64,000 nucleotides of DNA from NCBI RefSeq assembly GCF_002099425.1, contig NW_018343953.1:14203501-14267500 (forward strand). The letters are read 5' to 3'. This stretch comes from Phascolarctos cinereus (lineage: Eukaryota > Chordata > Mammalia > Diprotodontia > Phascolarctidae). The position numbers were made by a program, and so were the translations under genes. Below, piece by piece: positions 21,593 to 32,372 of this stretch (position 1 is its first letter; every line of letters begins with the position of its first letter). The notes under the pieces are model-generated. The model was given only the letters and a program-made list of their open reading frames with translations. It made no database searches and was not told the origin of the DNA.

Positions 21593-22164
21593 ATCAAGTG
21601 ACAATACTAAGCACTTATCTATCAAAAAACAGTCTCATGTCTGACCAAAACAAGTTTATATACTAAGATGGCCAAATCAACTTGGACATATCCATAGACT
21701 CACAAAAGATAATCTCACCAAACATTAGACACATATGACAGGGCAGGCCTGAGACAAAATAATGAAGTATATGGTTTATATTTTACATGTTTTTCTGTCC
21801 TGTTCCTAATAATCTACCTCATTGCCCTCATAAGCTTTATGGCTTCCCGCTACCTTCTATCAGCAGTCATACCATGTTTTTCCTTTACTGACCTTTACCT
21901 GATATAATTTTTGCTTAATTAAGCACCAAGTTGACAAATTGATTGCTCATTCATTTGTCAAACATGCCTTTATTAATCACTGACTATGTACTCTAACGTG
22001 CTTTATATATGTTAACTCTCTTCATTCTTTCACCTTTGCCCTAGAACTAGTCCATTAATATAATGATGAGAATTCAGGGCAAATATCATACCACACAGAA
22101 AGCTGTTGAGTGTGCCAGTCTTAATTCAGGGGCCTCGCCCTGTGGCTTTGATCAAATGTAAATT
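21593..22164. other. No gene; contains one copy of a 58-bp block repeated at 22.9 kb
   Basis: 21946-22003 ('ctcattcatttgtcaaacat', 'tattaatcactgactatg', 'actctaacgtgc') resembles 22924-22980 closely. The block has an L2-3'-end flavour. The rest is unassigned. Confidence 0.45.
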
Positions 22165-22410
22165 TAGGTATCTCTCTCTCTCTCTCTCTGTCTTTTCCTA
22201 TATCTATCAATCTATCTCTCTACTTACCTACCTAAATATATATTTATATTTATATATATACATATGTACTTATATGTATCAAATATAAGTTTATATAGCA
22301 TCAAACACACACATACACACATACATATCTCAAGTGTAAATTTATGTAGCAACAAACATGAATGTTATTGTATATGTTATGACTATTATGTATATATATG
22401 CATACATAGC
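22165..22410. repeat. Composite microsatellite (TC)n, (TA)n, (CA)n
   Basis: A 'tctctctctctctctctctg' run, then TATA/TATC-rich and 'acacacacatacacacatac' segments. Overlapping short frames translate only these runs. Confidence 0.85.
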
Positions 22411-22847
22411 ATTAAATTAAAAAAAATTCTTATGAACAGGGGGTCTTTGGGAAGGGTGTAGTGAATTGAAAAGGAAGTTGCAAAGGGCAGAGAATGCAGA
22501 ATTTGATGAGAATGTTGACATTTTCCCCCTTATTGAAGCCAGTTGCTTTCTTCACCTTTGTTTCTATGATTGGCCTGTCTACTGTCTTTCGATTATAGTT
22601 ATACACAGTCAGGAGTACATCTAATTGCAAACCAGTAGAGCTCACCAAAAACTTTAAATTATACTCTTGATACTCCAAATTCTAGATGCCTTTTGCTTCT
22701 ACAGCAACCTCCTTGGTGCTGTCCAATCACTTTCCTTTTCAAATTCCATGTTAGGCATTCTCTTGGCTGTAGGTAATGTTAAACTATCTGGTTACCTTAA
22801 GCCCCTAAATCCTGGTGCTGACCTTACAGTCTGACACCATACAGCCT
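22411..22847. other. No recognisable element
   Basis: A minus-strand frame of 82 codons (22430-22678) shows no family motif. No repeats recognised. Confidence 0.35.
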
Positions 22848-23062
22848 ACTCATGACACTTAGAAATTGGGTCACCTTGGGCAAATCACTTAACTGCCCCA
22901 AGGCAGTCTCCTCATTTATTTTACTCATTCATTTTTCCACAAACCTTTATTAATCACTGCTTATGAACTCTAACTTGCCTGTCTCAGGGCTGTTTTGAGG
23001 CTCAAAGGAGCCTATGTATGTCAGGTGCTTTACAATCCTTAAAATGCTATATTAAGGTCAGT
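22848..23062 (+). mobile_element. MIR-type SINE interrupted by a 58-bp L2-like block
   Basis: 'tcaccttgggcaaatcactt' and 'ctcatttattttactcattc', then the 22924-22980 block, then the MIR 3' half 'tgttttgaggctcaaaggag', 'ggtgctttacaatccttaaa'. Confidence 0.6.
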
Positions 23063-23458
23063 TGTTGTTTTTTTGCTATTGTTTGCTTTTAATACCCCAG
23101 CATAGTTAGTCCCTTTCCATTTCCAATGCAGGAAAAAGATTTGATTAAAAATGTACAATGAGCAAGCCTTCCTGATTTTAGATGGAAACACACTCTGGGA
23201 ATAATAGCCTTTTATAGCAAAGTTTAGCTGAGAATGAGAGGCCCAGAAACATATGCTTTCCACTCTCTATCCTTTCCCTAACTCTTTGGGGATCACCCCC
23301 AAATGGTTCATATTTAGAGAATGAGCAAGCTCAAGCCAGTTTTTATTTTCTATAAATTGGCTTACCAATTCTTAATAAATCTTTGAAGCTTGAGTTTTAG
23401 GGATACCATCTGGTCCAGACTAGTCATTATCTGGCTGATATCAATTTCAGTTAAAATA
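23063..23458. other. No recognisable element
   Basis: AT-rich single-copy-looking sequence. The 74-codon minus-strand frame has no family features. Confidence 0.3.
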
Positions 23459-23460
23459 AG

Positions 23461-23500
<40 letters not shown>

Positions 23501-23526
23501 GTATTATAGGTATATGTATACACTAC
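23459..23526. repeat. (TA)n microsatellite
   Basis: Nearly pure TA dinucleotide run with one 'tacata' interruption, then 'tataggtatatgtata'. Confidence 0.9.
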
Positions 23527-23559
23527 CTAGTCTTACTGCTTGGGTTATTCCTAAATTGA

Positions 23560-23785
23560 AAGAAGATAGAAGACCTGGGGCTGAGTTCTGGCTCTAGCAT
23601 CTACTAGATGTCTGACCTTGGAAAGTCATTTTACCTCTATGGGCCCCAATGTCCTAATCTATAAAAAGATGACATCATTATTTACACCAGGCAAATCTCA
23701 GCATTTTTGTGGGAAAGTGCTCTGTAAATTCCGAAGTACTATATAATCCATTATTATTAGTTGTAGTAATGTTATCTTCCAGATG
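23560..23785 (+). mobile_element. MIR-type SINE
   Basis: 'gagttctggctctagcatct', 'tctgaccttggaaagtcatt' and 'agtgctctgtaaattccgaa' are in MIR order. Confidence 0.7.
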
Positions 23786-23930
23786 AAAGATTTGAACAAA
23801 ATACTCTTTAAGATCTCTTCCATCTCTTAAATTTTACTTTATAACTTGTGATCAATGAGCACAACAAACATTTTTTTCTTTTATTTATTTGTATAGACCT
23901 CCTCCATGTTTCAATCTTTGTTAATTAAAC

Positions 23931-24062
23931 CAAAAGGCAGCATATTATAGTAGGTAGAGGGCTAGCCTTGAATTCAGAAAGACCTGGATTAAAGTCCTGT
24001 CATTGAAATGCTTGCTATGTGGCCATGAAAAAAATCACCTGACCCTGAGTAGTTTTTTCCAA
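23931..24062 (+). mobile_element. tRNA-headed SINE, 5' part
   Basis: 'ggcagcatattatagtaggt' (diverged head) and 'ttgaattcagaaagacctgg' are followed by the core up to 'cacctgaccctgag'. The 3' half is lost. Confidence 0.65.
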
Positions 24063-24138
24063 TTATAAATTGCATACTAGTTGTAGATATGCATAATTAA
24101 AGTTATATACTGACAGCTCTCCAATCTGATGAAATTTC

Positions 24139-24236
24139 TCTTTCTCTGTCTCTCTCTCTGTCTCTCTCTCACACACACACACACACACACCACACACACA
24201 CACACGCACACACACATGCACATGCACAAGCAAACA
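24139..24236. repeat. (TC)n then (AC)n compound microsatellite
   Basis: About 34 bases of TCTC/TCTG steps and about 60 bases of nearly pure AC. Confidence 0.95.
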
Positions 24237-24589
24237 CAAATAAGCTACAAGGCACTGGTATGTAATGTTATACTGCTAGGACCTGCTAGGATATGTCTAC
24301 AGTAAATAAGAAAAACTATTGGTGTGTGTATACATATGTGTGTGTATAATTCACATTCACATACTTCTGCAGAATTAAACAAAAAACTCACAAACCAAAG
24401 TAATGTTTAAAAGATGAGAGCAAGGGCAGATAAAGATTAAACATGAAAACATGGCAAGGTGGATTAAAGTCAGGTATGCTAAAGCTCAGACTGAATAGAG
24501 GCCATCCAAGAAAGCTAAAGATTAAAAAAAAGCTATTTAGAGTTGTTTTTGTTTCATTTTATATCAATATTGGGGGAAAGAAGAGGATC

Positions 24590-24774
24590 AAAGCCAGAAT
24601 AAGATTGCTTTTTGAGATGGAGAGTGAAGGGGCCAGAACCAAAAGAACAATTTACATAATAACAACAGTATTATTTAATTTTTGTTTTAGAAAGGCTTGA
24701 GAATTTTGTTAAAATGATAAAGCACAATTTTAGAGGATGAATGATGGAACATGCTGTCTACCTCTTGACAAAAA
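24590..24774 (+). mobile_element. L1-type LINE 3' fragment
   Basis: 'gccagaaccaaaagaacaat', 'ttacataataacaacagtat' and 'ggatgaatgatggaacatgc' match the end of L1 ORF2 and early 3' UTR, as at 3420-3560. Confidence 0.55.
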
Positions 24775-25022
24775 GGCGGCTAAAGCAGGCACTGTGGAGT
24801 GCTTAAAGCTTGGTCAGACATCAAAGATACCAAAGTCATCTGCTGCATCCTGGGCCATCATCATTCATCTTGCCTTCTGTCTTGCCACTGGACTGAAATG
24901 ATTCTGGAAGAGAGAGTGAGGCTAATGACTTTGTACAACTCTGCCTCACTTAAATCCAATTCATGCACCTGTCAAGACATCACCCCATCTTGTCACTAGT
25001 CCTCTTTGAAACTAAGGACAAA
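24775..25022 (+). mobile_element. Non-autonomous element sharing its 3' tail with the 18-kb LINE
   Basis: 'aggcactgtggagtgcttaa', 'ctgcatcctgggccatc', 'ctctgcctcacttaaatcca' and a terminal 'agtcctctttgaaactaagg' then 'acaaacag'. It matches 6478-6892 in order and orientation. Confidence 0.75.
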
Positions 25023-25559
25023 CAGCAATCACTCAAGATATTGAATAGGACATGTTTTTGGGTGTAGCCAATGTGAGAATTTGTTTTGCTTGACTATGAA
25101 TATTTGTTGAAATAGATTATTTTTGCTTTCCTTCCAATGAGGGTGGTGGTACTGGTATATGGGAGTGGAAGGGTAGAGTCACCAAAAACAAAAGAAAAAG
25201 AAAAGAAAGACAAGAGGATAACTGAGGCACCCTTTGAGGCATCTTTTTGAAAAGTACACACAAGAGAATAGAAAGAAGGTCAGAAATAATCACAAACAAG
25301 ACACCTTTTAAAGAGTGCAGGTTGAATTTATGATATATTTTTTAACAAAAGCAAGCTGTATAAAATTGTGATCTGCATTTGCAGGTACAATCTTTTTATT
25401 CCCCTGTTCTCCCTGCATGGTAATGTCGGTCCATCTTAATTTTGTGTCAGGGTGAGAATAAAAGTAAATCAATTTAAAAAATAAAGTACTGCACTATTCT
25501 CATGGGAAAGATAGGGAGATGTGGTTTAGACAATAATACAATTTAATGGATGAAGAACT
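25023..25559. other. No recognisable element
   Basis: A purine-rich stretch at 25175-25225, otherwise unassigned. Confidence 0.35.
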
Positions 25560-26215
25560 GATTGATTGTTTAAACTCAGAGGATAGTCATGGGGAGGACA
25601 GTGTTCAATTCTGGGTGCCACCTTTTAAGAAACACATTGATAAGCTGGAGACCATCCAGAATGGGATGATCAGGAGTGTAAAGGCCTTGAGAATATGCCA
25701 CATGAGGACTGGTTGAAGAAAGAAGAGATGGATGTTTAACCTGGAAAAAAGAAGACTTGAGACCATGATGACTGTCTTTAAGTATTTTAAGGATTCTCAT
25801 GCTGAAGAGAAATTAATCTTGTTCCCTTTATCTCCCAAGGACAAAATCAGGAGTAGTGAGTGGAAGATGAAAAGAAATGAATATCATCTTCTTGATATTG
25901 GGAAAATAAGAAACAATAACAAACAATAAACAAACAACACTTTTTTAAATATTAAAATTAACCAAAGTATGCTGCCTTGTGAGGCAATAGATCAATGGGC
26001 AGGAGATTTGTCAAATAGGCATCATGACTTTGCAAAGGTTTTGGCTATTTAGCAGCCAGCCAGTGGGTCACCTCATTGAGGTCTCCAAGGCTGGTCTAGA
26101 TGAGTACTTGGCAAGCATGTTATAGTAGGGATTACTTTTTTTTGGATACAAATTGGACAGGATAGTGGATAAAGTCCCTTCTAACTCTGAAATTCTTTGA
26201 TTCTGTGAAATGGAG
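25560..26215 (+). mobile_element. L3/CR1 LINE C-terminal region and 3' end, interrupted
   Basis: The plus-strand frame 25732-25929 begins 'MFNLEKRRLETMMTVFKYFK', the conserved CR1/L3 tail. Upstream words 'cagtgttcaattctgggtgc' and 'accatccagaatgggatgat' fit too. From about 26066 the true 3' end appears ('ctcattgaggtctccaaggc', 'cccttctaactctgaaattc', 'tttgattctgtga'). The stretch 25930-26065 does not fit and includes a 50-bp block also present at 28118. Confidence 0.8.
26010..26064. repeat. Dispersed 50-bp block, copy 1
   Basis: 'catcatgactttgcaaaggt' and 'tttggctatttagcagccag' closely match 28118-28172. Confidence 0.7.
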
Positions 26216-28117
26216 GCCTCTCAATATGGAGCTTCATTTGGAACTCTAAATATACTCAGTGAAGACAGGAATGGTTTCCATGGTACATTTCATCCTCCTC
26301 CAGATGGAAGGCAGTTAATTCCTTGTGACAGCAAATGATTGCCTTTTTTTGGGGGGGGGAGGGACTGAGAACTACAATAAGTGTCAATGGAGAAACACAG
26401 GATAATGAAGGAGACTGATAACAAATGACAAGGAACAGTGATGGACATCATCTACTGTGAGCAATGAGACATGAATGATGGGAAAATCAATATACCAAGC
26501 AGGGGGATGCTAATATGGATGCATAATCCTGGGGTACCTTTTGCTAGATCCCTGCCCAGGGCCATATGCCAAGTAATAGAATCTATATCCACATCTGCTT
26601 GAGAGGGTTGTTTATAGACTGATAACGCTGTTTTCTAGGTGCTCTGATATGGGTCTGATCTCTCCTAATCTATAAATAAACCCAGGTATGCCTTATGAAG
26701 CTGTGCACTTATAAGGGGGAATTGGTGACTGTGCCTCAGGGGTAGAGAAGGTCCAATACCGGTATTTTCAGATTATCAGAGCAGGAAAAATGAGCCAGAG
26801 AAGTGAGAGTCCTCCACAGTGTACTTAGTGTGTTTGTGTCAGCACACGACCTCTAACACAGAAATATGTCCTTATTTTTAAAATTGGGCCCGTGGTTCAA
26901 CATCTTTGTGTTCTTTTTTTTCCCCCCTTGGATTATTACCTTTTTCACATTTTAACTTTCCTCCTTAAAGTCTACAGTTTATTATACAATTTTGAAAGTA
27001 ATCTGTGGCCCTGGTCTCTGATCCATCAAAAGTGTTGGAAGCCCTTTCCAGGTCCCTCATATAGTTACTTTCTGATTCTCTGTGGTAATGGAACCAATTA
27101 CAGTTGCTTTATTTACTCAGTCACTCTGCTAGCCTTCTAGTCTCCCTGTGATGTCACAGATTGACCTCATGAGGATTGTTGCTTCTGGATAGCTGAAGCC
27201 TACACGAATTGTTTCTTGGCCGTTGTAACCCTTCCTTGGGTGTAATCCACAGGAAATCCAGCTTCATTAGTCCTGGTCTTTGCCTCCTATTTTCATGTTT
27301 ATTGTTGCATTTGCTTTTGGAACCATTAACTCTCCCAGCAGACCAAAGCTCTGTTTTCTAGGCCAAAAAAAAAAATTCCACCCTTTTCAGTCGCATGCAT
27401 CATTTCCTCTGCCTCTTTCCAAGCTTGCACAGTATTGCCTTGCCATGGCCCAGCCCTATTGGCATCAGGGTATTCGGGCCCTAAATGACATTGTGTTTAT
27501 TCTGCCAAAGCAGAAGGCCAGAACACCATACCATAGCATTGCCTGACTGCACCAGTCCCAAAGATTTGTCAGGATTTCCCCCTTTTCCTACAAGTTAATG
27601 TTTGGGGTAGGAGGCTATGACATCCAAATGCTATCTTTCAAATGGATATGTCTGAGGATTGACACTTTTACTGACATAACACATATTCCTACCAAAGAAA
27701 CAGGGAGAGGAACTGTGACATCTGTCCTGTTGGTGAGTGAATTGGGAAATTATTTCTAAGACTAAACTCCTGAAAGATTATACTCCCAGGAAACAGCACC
27801 CCCTGCCTTTTAATATACACATACATATATATGTACATACATGTATACACATATGCACGTGCATATGCATATATGTACACACATACTTATACATACATGC
27901 ATATATACATACATATATTTGTACTTTCTGTGTCCTAAATGAAAGTGTTATATTATTGAGAAATAGACGACTCAGTAGAGTTTCTATTTCATCAGACCAA
28001 ACTGCTCTCTGACAGTCTGCTGGCCAACAGAAATACAAGTTCAAACCATGAAAATGAAATGCAGTTTATTTATTACGCTGCCTAAGATGTTTTCAATAAA
28101 GCAGACAGATAGTGCTT
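26216..28117. other. No gene; single-copy-looking block with a CATA-rich tract
   Basis: Nearly 1.9 kb in which I recognise only a G-run near 26350 and the tract at 27815-27920. Frames of 82-91 codons at 26892-28044 have no family features; two of them run through the CATA tract. Confidence 0.4.
27815..27920. repeat. Impure (CATA/TACA)n tract
   Basis: Repeated 'acatacatatatatgtaca' style words. Both strands give spurious Y/I/H/C-rich frames. Confidence 0.85.
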
Positions 28118-28172
28118 TACCAAATTGGTGTCATGACTTTCCAAAGGTTTTGGCTAGTTAGCAGCCTGCCAA
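28118..28172. repeat. Dispersed 50-bp block, copy 2
   Basis: 'gtcatgactttccaaaggtt' and 'ttggctagttagcagcctgc' match 26010-26064 with a handful of differences. Confidence 0.7.
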
Positions 28173-29516
28173 TAAAAATACATGTTGTTGTGCAGTCCTC
28201 TTGTGGGCGATCCACACCTCTCTTGGAGCCTCATCTTATTATCCTGTGGCTTCTCGTGGAAAGCGCTTTGGACCTGCATGAACCGCTCTGGATATTTGTA
28301 GTGCATTGGATGGATTTCCTAATCCATTCTTTGTGAATTTCTTTCCAGAGGAAGACAACAAACAAACAGGGGTGGAGGGGCAGGGGCAGAAGAAAACCCT
28401 AACAAATGAAGCTCTGTTTGGGTTACTTAAGCAAGAATGAGAGCAGGACAGCTTTCAGCAAGGGGAAGACAATTCTGGGAAGTGAAAAAATTTAGATTTA
28501 TCAGTCCATTGGGAAGACGCTGGAGGCTCTAGGCTGCCATGTTTGGATATTGGCATTCCTGTGAGTCTGTGCATGGCCTATAGCTGACTTTCATTTCTGT
28601 CCAGAGAAAATCTCTTTCATTCTACTCCACTGTCTTCTTCCTCCTCCCCCTCAAGATTTATAGTCTGTTTCCATGGGGTTTTTCCTCCTTTCTCTTTTTC
28701 AGATCCTGATCGTTTAGACTTGTCAAGTTTTGGGGAGCTTTGAAGCAATAAATTACTGGAATTAACTTTTGAGTGACTTTGGCAGAATCTATAGGAAAGT
28801 GATTCTCTCCCCTATTGGGGAATTTAAGGGATGTGTGTATTTACATATCTACAAACTTGTGTGTGGAGCTGGGGGTTGGGAGTAGGAGATGGAGAGCAGA
28901 CATTGACTAAAAGTCACATGATTTGGATCCAAATGGGTGCAGAAAGCAAAGGTGAAACCCTGGCATGGAAATGCAAGCGGACATTCCGGAGCTGAGCTTC
29001 TTGTTGGATGCATTTGAAACAGAATTTTCCACCACCATCCAGGGAATGTATCTGAAATCTATTAGCATTTCTGGCACCACCTTTAACAAATTAGGCAACT
29101 GCATTCAGTTAGAAGGCACTTTAGATCCTGCAATAGGATACTCATGAAGCACTTCAGAGAACACTGCTGCTTTTTAGAGGCTTTATCGTGGTGGCCTGGG
29201 ATGCCGAAATTACCATTGGTATTTGGTGCCTAGAGAAGTACAGCATTGTCACTCCTATCTTCTTACAAAAAAACATTAGGCCACATTTCAATAGGCATCC
29301 CCTAGACACTGATGCTGGAGCACATCATGGTCTGAGTCCCAGAATGGGGCTTTTGAAATTCTGGAGACCTGAATAGGGCCTGCTTGAACCTGGGGGTGGG
29401 TGGGTGGGGGGAAGATGGAGCTATACATATAATTCAGATAACCCACAACATCAAAAGTTTGGGAAAATCAAAACTCAAAGAGCCCAAACCAGATCCAGGT
29501 TTACAATTTAAAAAAC

Positions 29517-29559
<43 letters not shown>

Positions 29560-30072
29560 TCACAAGTGGTGGGAAGGGAAACAGTGGGGTGACTGCAGAC
29601 TGAAAATTGCTGGTCTGACATGCTTTTACCCTGAAGGCCTTATTTGTTCATAAAACAGGTCCAGCCCAGATGGCAGCAGCCTTTAAGAGATCTGCATTGG
29701 ACAGAGTTTCTATGACAAAGGAGTTACAGCAATCCCTGCTGGAGTGTGGGAAGAGCCACTCTGGCTTAGGTGTTAATGGATTTGGACAATGTCAATCTTC
29801 ATGATACTTGGGAGAGATTTCTTTTTCCCCTTGATAGTTGCTGGACTTCTAGATAAACACTGGAATCTTCTGTGGGAAGAGGATGATGACCTTTTTTTTA
29901 TGGGGGAGGGGGGCCCAGTAAATGTACTGTGACATTTGAATCTTGCAGGCTTGGGCTGTGTGCCCAGTGTGTGACATTTTCTTGTGGGATATTATAATTC
30001 ATGTACCTCCTAATTCCCAGGAACTCCAAGTGAGGAGCAGATAGCAGTAGTTGCTGAAGATGAAGTAGTTGG
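28173..30072. other. Repeat-poor block
   Basis: About 1.9 kb with only an (AC)n tract (29516-29556) and a short G-rich run near 29395. A plus-strand 60-codon frame at 28965-29147 sits in unique-looking sequence but lacks splice or family support. Confidence 0.4.
29516..29556. repeat. (AC)n microsatellite
   Basis: About 20 uninterrupted AC units. Confidence 0.95.
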
Positions 30073-30165
30073 TCATTCATTAGCATTTATTAAGTATATT
30101 CTATATGTCAAGTACTGAGGGTACAGAAAAAAGCAGATAGTGACTAATTGTCAAGTGTTCCTTGA
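30073..30165 (-). mobile_element. L2 LINE 3' terminal fragment
   Basis: 'cattagcatttattaagtat' and 'caagtactgagggtacagaa' are the complement of the L2 end. Confidence 0.65.
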
Positions 30166-30577
30166 GGTAGCAAGATTAGGCTGAATACGAATGGATTAAA
30201 CTCAAGGACTGGACAGGGTCAGTTTTAGGCAAAATGAACAGAAAGTTGAAATATGTTTTCAGCAATTCCCTCTCCACCCTTTTCTCTATTTTTCTCCCCT
30301 TTTCAGTGTCACTTCTACCTACCGTTTGTTTTCTTTAACCCATTTTTAATGACTTTAAAATAATGCAGTAATTTCCTAGTATACATCCATATCCCCCAGG
30401 GACTCTCCCTGAAAACAAAGAAAAAACAGTTAAGTAAAACTCACTTCTAAAGTAACTTGTCCTATAAGTGAATGCAGTATTCTGTACTCTTACCTTCAGT
30501 ATTTCACTCCTGAGAAGAAGGAAATTTGTACCATCACCTGTTCTCTAAAACCCAAACTACAATTAATCTGAGCTCAG
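30166..30577. other. No recognisable element
   Basis: No repeat or coding feature recognised. Confidence 0.3.
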
Positions 30578-30745
30578 TTGCCTCTGAATGAATGAATGCA
30601 ACACTAAATGAACAAGCCATTTGTCAAGGGCCAAATAGATGCCAGATATTATGTTAGGCAATGGGAATACAAAGATTAAAATGAAAGAGTCCCTGCCCTC
30701 AGGGAGCTTACATTCTATGGAAGGAAAAAAGTGTGTATGCACACA
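30578..30745 (-). mobile_element. L2 LINE 3' terminal fragment
   Basis: 'gaatgaatgaatgcaacact', 'ggcaatgggaatacaaagat' and 'ctcagggagcttacattcta' are the complement of the L2 terminus. Another L2 end begins 20 bp further on. Confidence 0.8.
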
Positions 30746-30764
30746 AAAGTTTACTAAATAAATA

Positions 30765-31715
30765 ATTCATTCAATAAACATTTATTAAACATGTTGTATG
30801 TGCCAGGCACTGTGCTAAGAGCTAGGGATACAAAAAGAGGCAAAAGATAATCCCTGCCCTCAAGGAGCTTACAACTTAATGGAGAGAAAACATGCAAAAA
30901 ACGTATACAAAGCAAGCTATATAGGGAATAAATAGGAAATAAATAAAAGAGAAAGTGCTGGACTTGAGAGGGATTGGGAAAGTCTTCTTGTAGAAGATGG
31001 GATTTTAGATGGGACTTAAAGGAAGCCAGGGAGGTCAGTAGCTGGAATGGAAGAGGAAGAGCATTCCAGGTATGGAAACAGCCAGAGAAAATACTGGTAG
31101 GGGAGAGATGGAATGTCTTGTTCGAGGAACAGTCAGGAGGTCAGTGTCACTGGACTGAAGAGTGTACCTGTTTGGATTAAGATGGAAAGGTAGGAGGAAG
31201 CTAGGTTATCCAGAGATCTGTGAATGCCGAACAGAGCATTTTGTATTTGCTCCTGGAGGCAATAAGAAACCACTGGAGTTCATTGAGTAGGGAGTGACAG
31301 GATCAGATCTGCATTTTAGGAAAGATCGCTTTCGTGGCTGAATAGAGGATGGATTGAGTGGGGAGAGACTTGAGGAAAGCAGATTCACGTTCACCAGAGT
31401 GGTGGAAGTGTCAGAGGAGAGAAGGGGTATATATGTGAGATGATATAAAGGCAAAATCAACAAGCCTGGGCATCAGCTTGGATATAGGGGTGCGAGATAG
31501 GGAAGAATCCAGAACGACTCCTCAATTGTAAGCCTGAGACATTGGGAGGATGGCGTTTGTTGCCTTCTTCAACAAGGGGAGAGACCCTGGGGAGGGGGGA
31601 GATAAGGGGAAAGATAATGAGTTCTGTTTTGGGTGTATCGTTCCAGATGTCTACTAGATATCTAATCTGAGACGTCTGAAAGGCAGTTGCACATTCAAGA
31701 TTGGAAGTCAGCACA
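30765..31715 (-). mobile_element. L2 LINE, 3' UTR and reverse-transcriptase C-terminal part
   Basis: It starts at 'attcattcaataaacattta' and runs through 'caaggagcttacaacttaat' and 'ggcaataagaaaccactgga'. In the minus-strand frames, 'NVNLLSSSLSPLNPSSIQ' (31206-31463) and 'PKTELIIFPLISPLP' (in 31457-32107) are L2 reverse-transcriptase C-terminal sequence. The copy stops at a microsatellite. Confidence 0.9.
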
Positions 31716-31716
31716 G

Positions 31717-31726
31717 TCTTTTCTTT

Positions 31727-31825
<99 letters not shown>

Positions 31826-31826
31826 C
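31717..31826. repeat. (TTTC)n microsatellite, about 25 units
   Basis: About 100 bases of uninterrupted TTTC after a short 'tcttttctttt' lead-in. It creates long K/E/R-rich and F/L/S-rich spurious frames on the two strands. It lies exactly between two L2 pieces. Confidence 0.98.
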
Positions 31827-31829
31827 AAA

Positions 31830-32372
31830 TAGCCAGAAGGATCAGGAAAGGCTTCATATACAAAGTGTTTCTTGGGCAGAAGTTTGAAGGGAAATAAAAG
31901 ACATCGAAAAGAGGTGAGGCGGGAGTACATTCCAGGCAAGAGGAATAGCTGGTTCAAACAGTACATTGATGGAAAATAATGAGTTGTTTGAGGAAAACAG
32001 GAAGAAGACAGTGCAGTTTGACTGGACCATGGTATGTGCGGATAGAAGTAATGTATAGTAAGGTTAGAAAAGTAATTAGTTAAAGAACAGATTGTAAAGG
32101 GATTCAAAAGCTAACCTGAGGTGTTTCTTTTTGATCTTACGGGCAACAGGGAGCCATAGGAGTTTATTGAGTAGGGAAGTAATACCATCAAACCCATTTT
32201 AGGAAAATCACTTTGGCAGCAAAGGATGGATTGAAGAGGAGACAGTAATCCAGTCTGGAGATGATGGGAGCCTAAATTAACTAAGGTGGTAGCCATGTGA
32301 GTAGAGAGAGATGTTGAGGAATTTGCCAACTGATTGGATATGGAGGAAGAGTGAAGAGTCGAGGATAACACT
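31830..32372 (-). mobile_element. Second L2 LINE copy, same orientation
   Basis: It restarts at an L2 position closer to the 3' end ('atcaggaaaggcttcatata', 'tacattccaggcaagaggaa') and proceeds to 'gatgagtgaagagtcgag'-like coding sequence. Because it repeats ground already covered by 30765-31715, it is a separate copy or a partial duplication. Confidence 0.85.

Noticed and set aside
26390-26870. Possible solo LTR (TATA-like 'tctataaataaa' in a repeat-free stretch)
   Set aside because: No paired copy, no clear terminal bases and no flanking duplication; I found no supportable LTR-type element anywhere in the window.
27689-28044. Overlapping Y/I/H/C-rich frames on both strands
   Set aside because: Produced by the CATA-rich tract.
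28965-29147. 60-codon plus-strand frame that looks somewhat protein-like
   Set aside because: Starts and stops within unique sequence, but no acceptor, donor or family resemblance was found.
31717-31826. CRISPR-like regular repeat
   Set aside because: Pure tetranucleotide array with no spacers, in a vertebrate context.
31457-32107. 216-codon minus-strand frame, the longest in the window
   Set aside because: It is an L2 reverse-transcriptase fragment fused by chance through the (TTTC)n array, which supplies the repeated K/E/R residues. Not a host gene.
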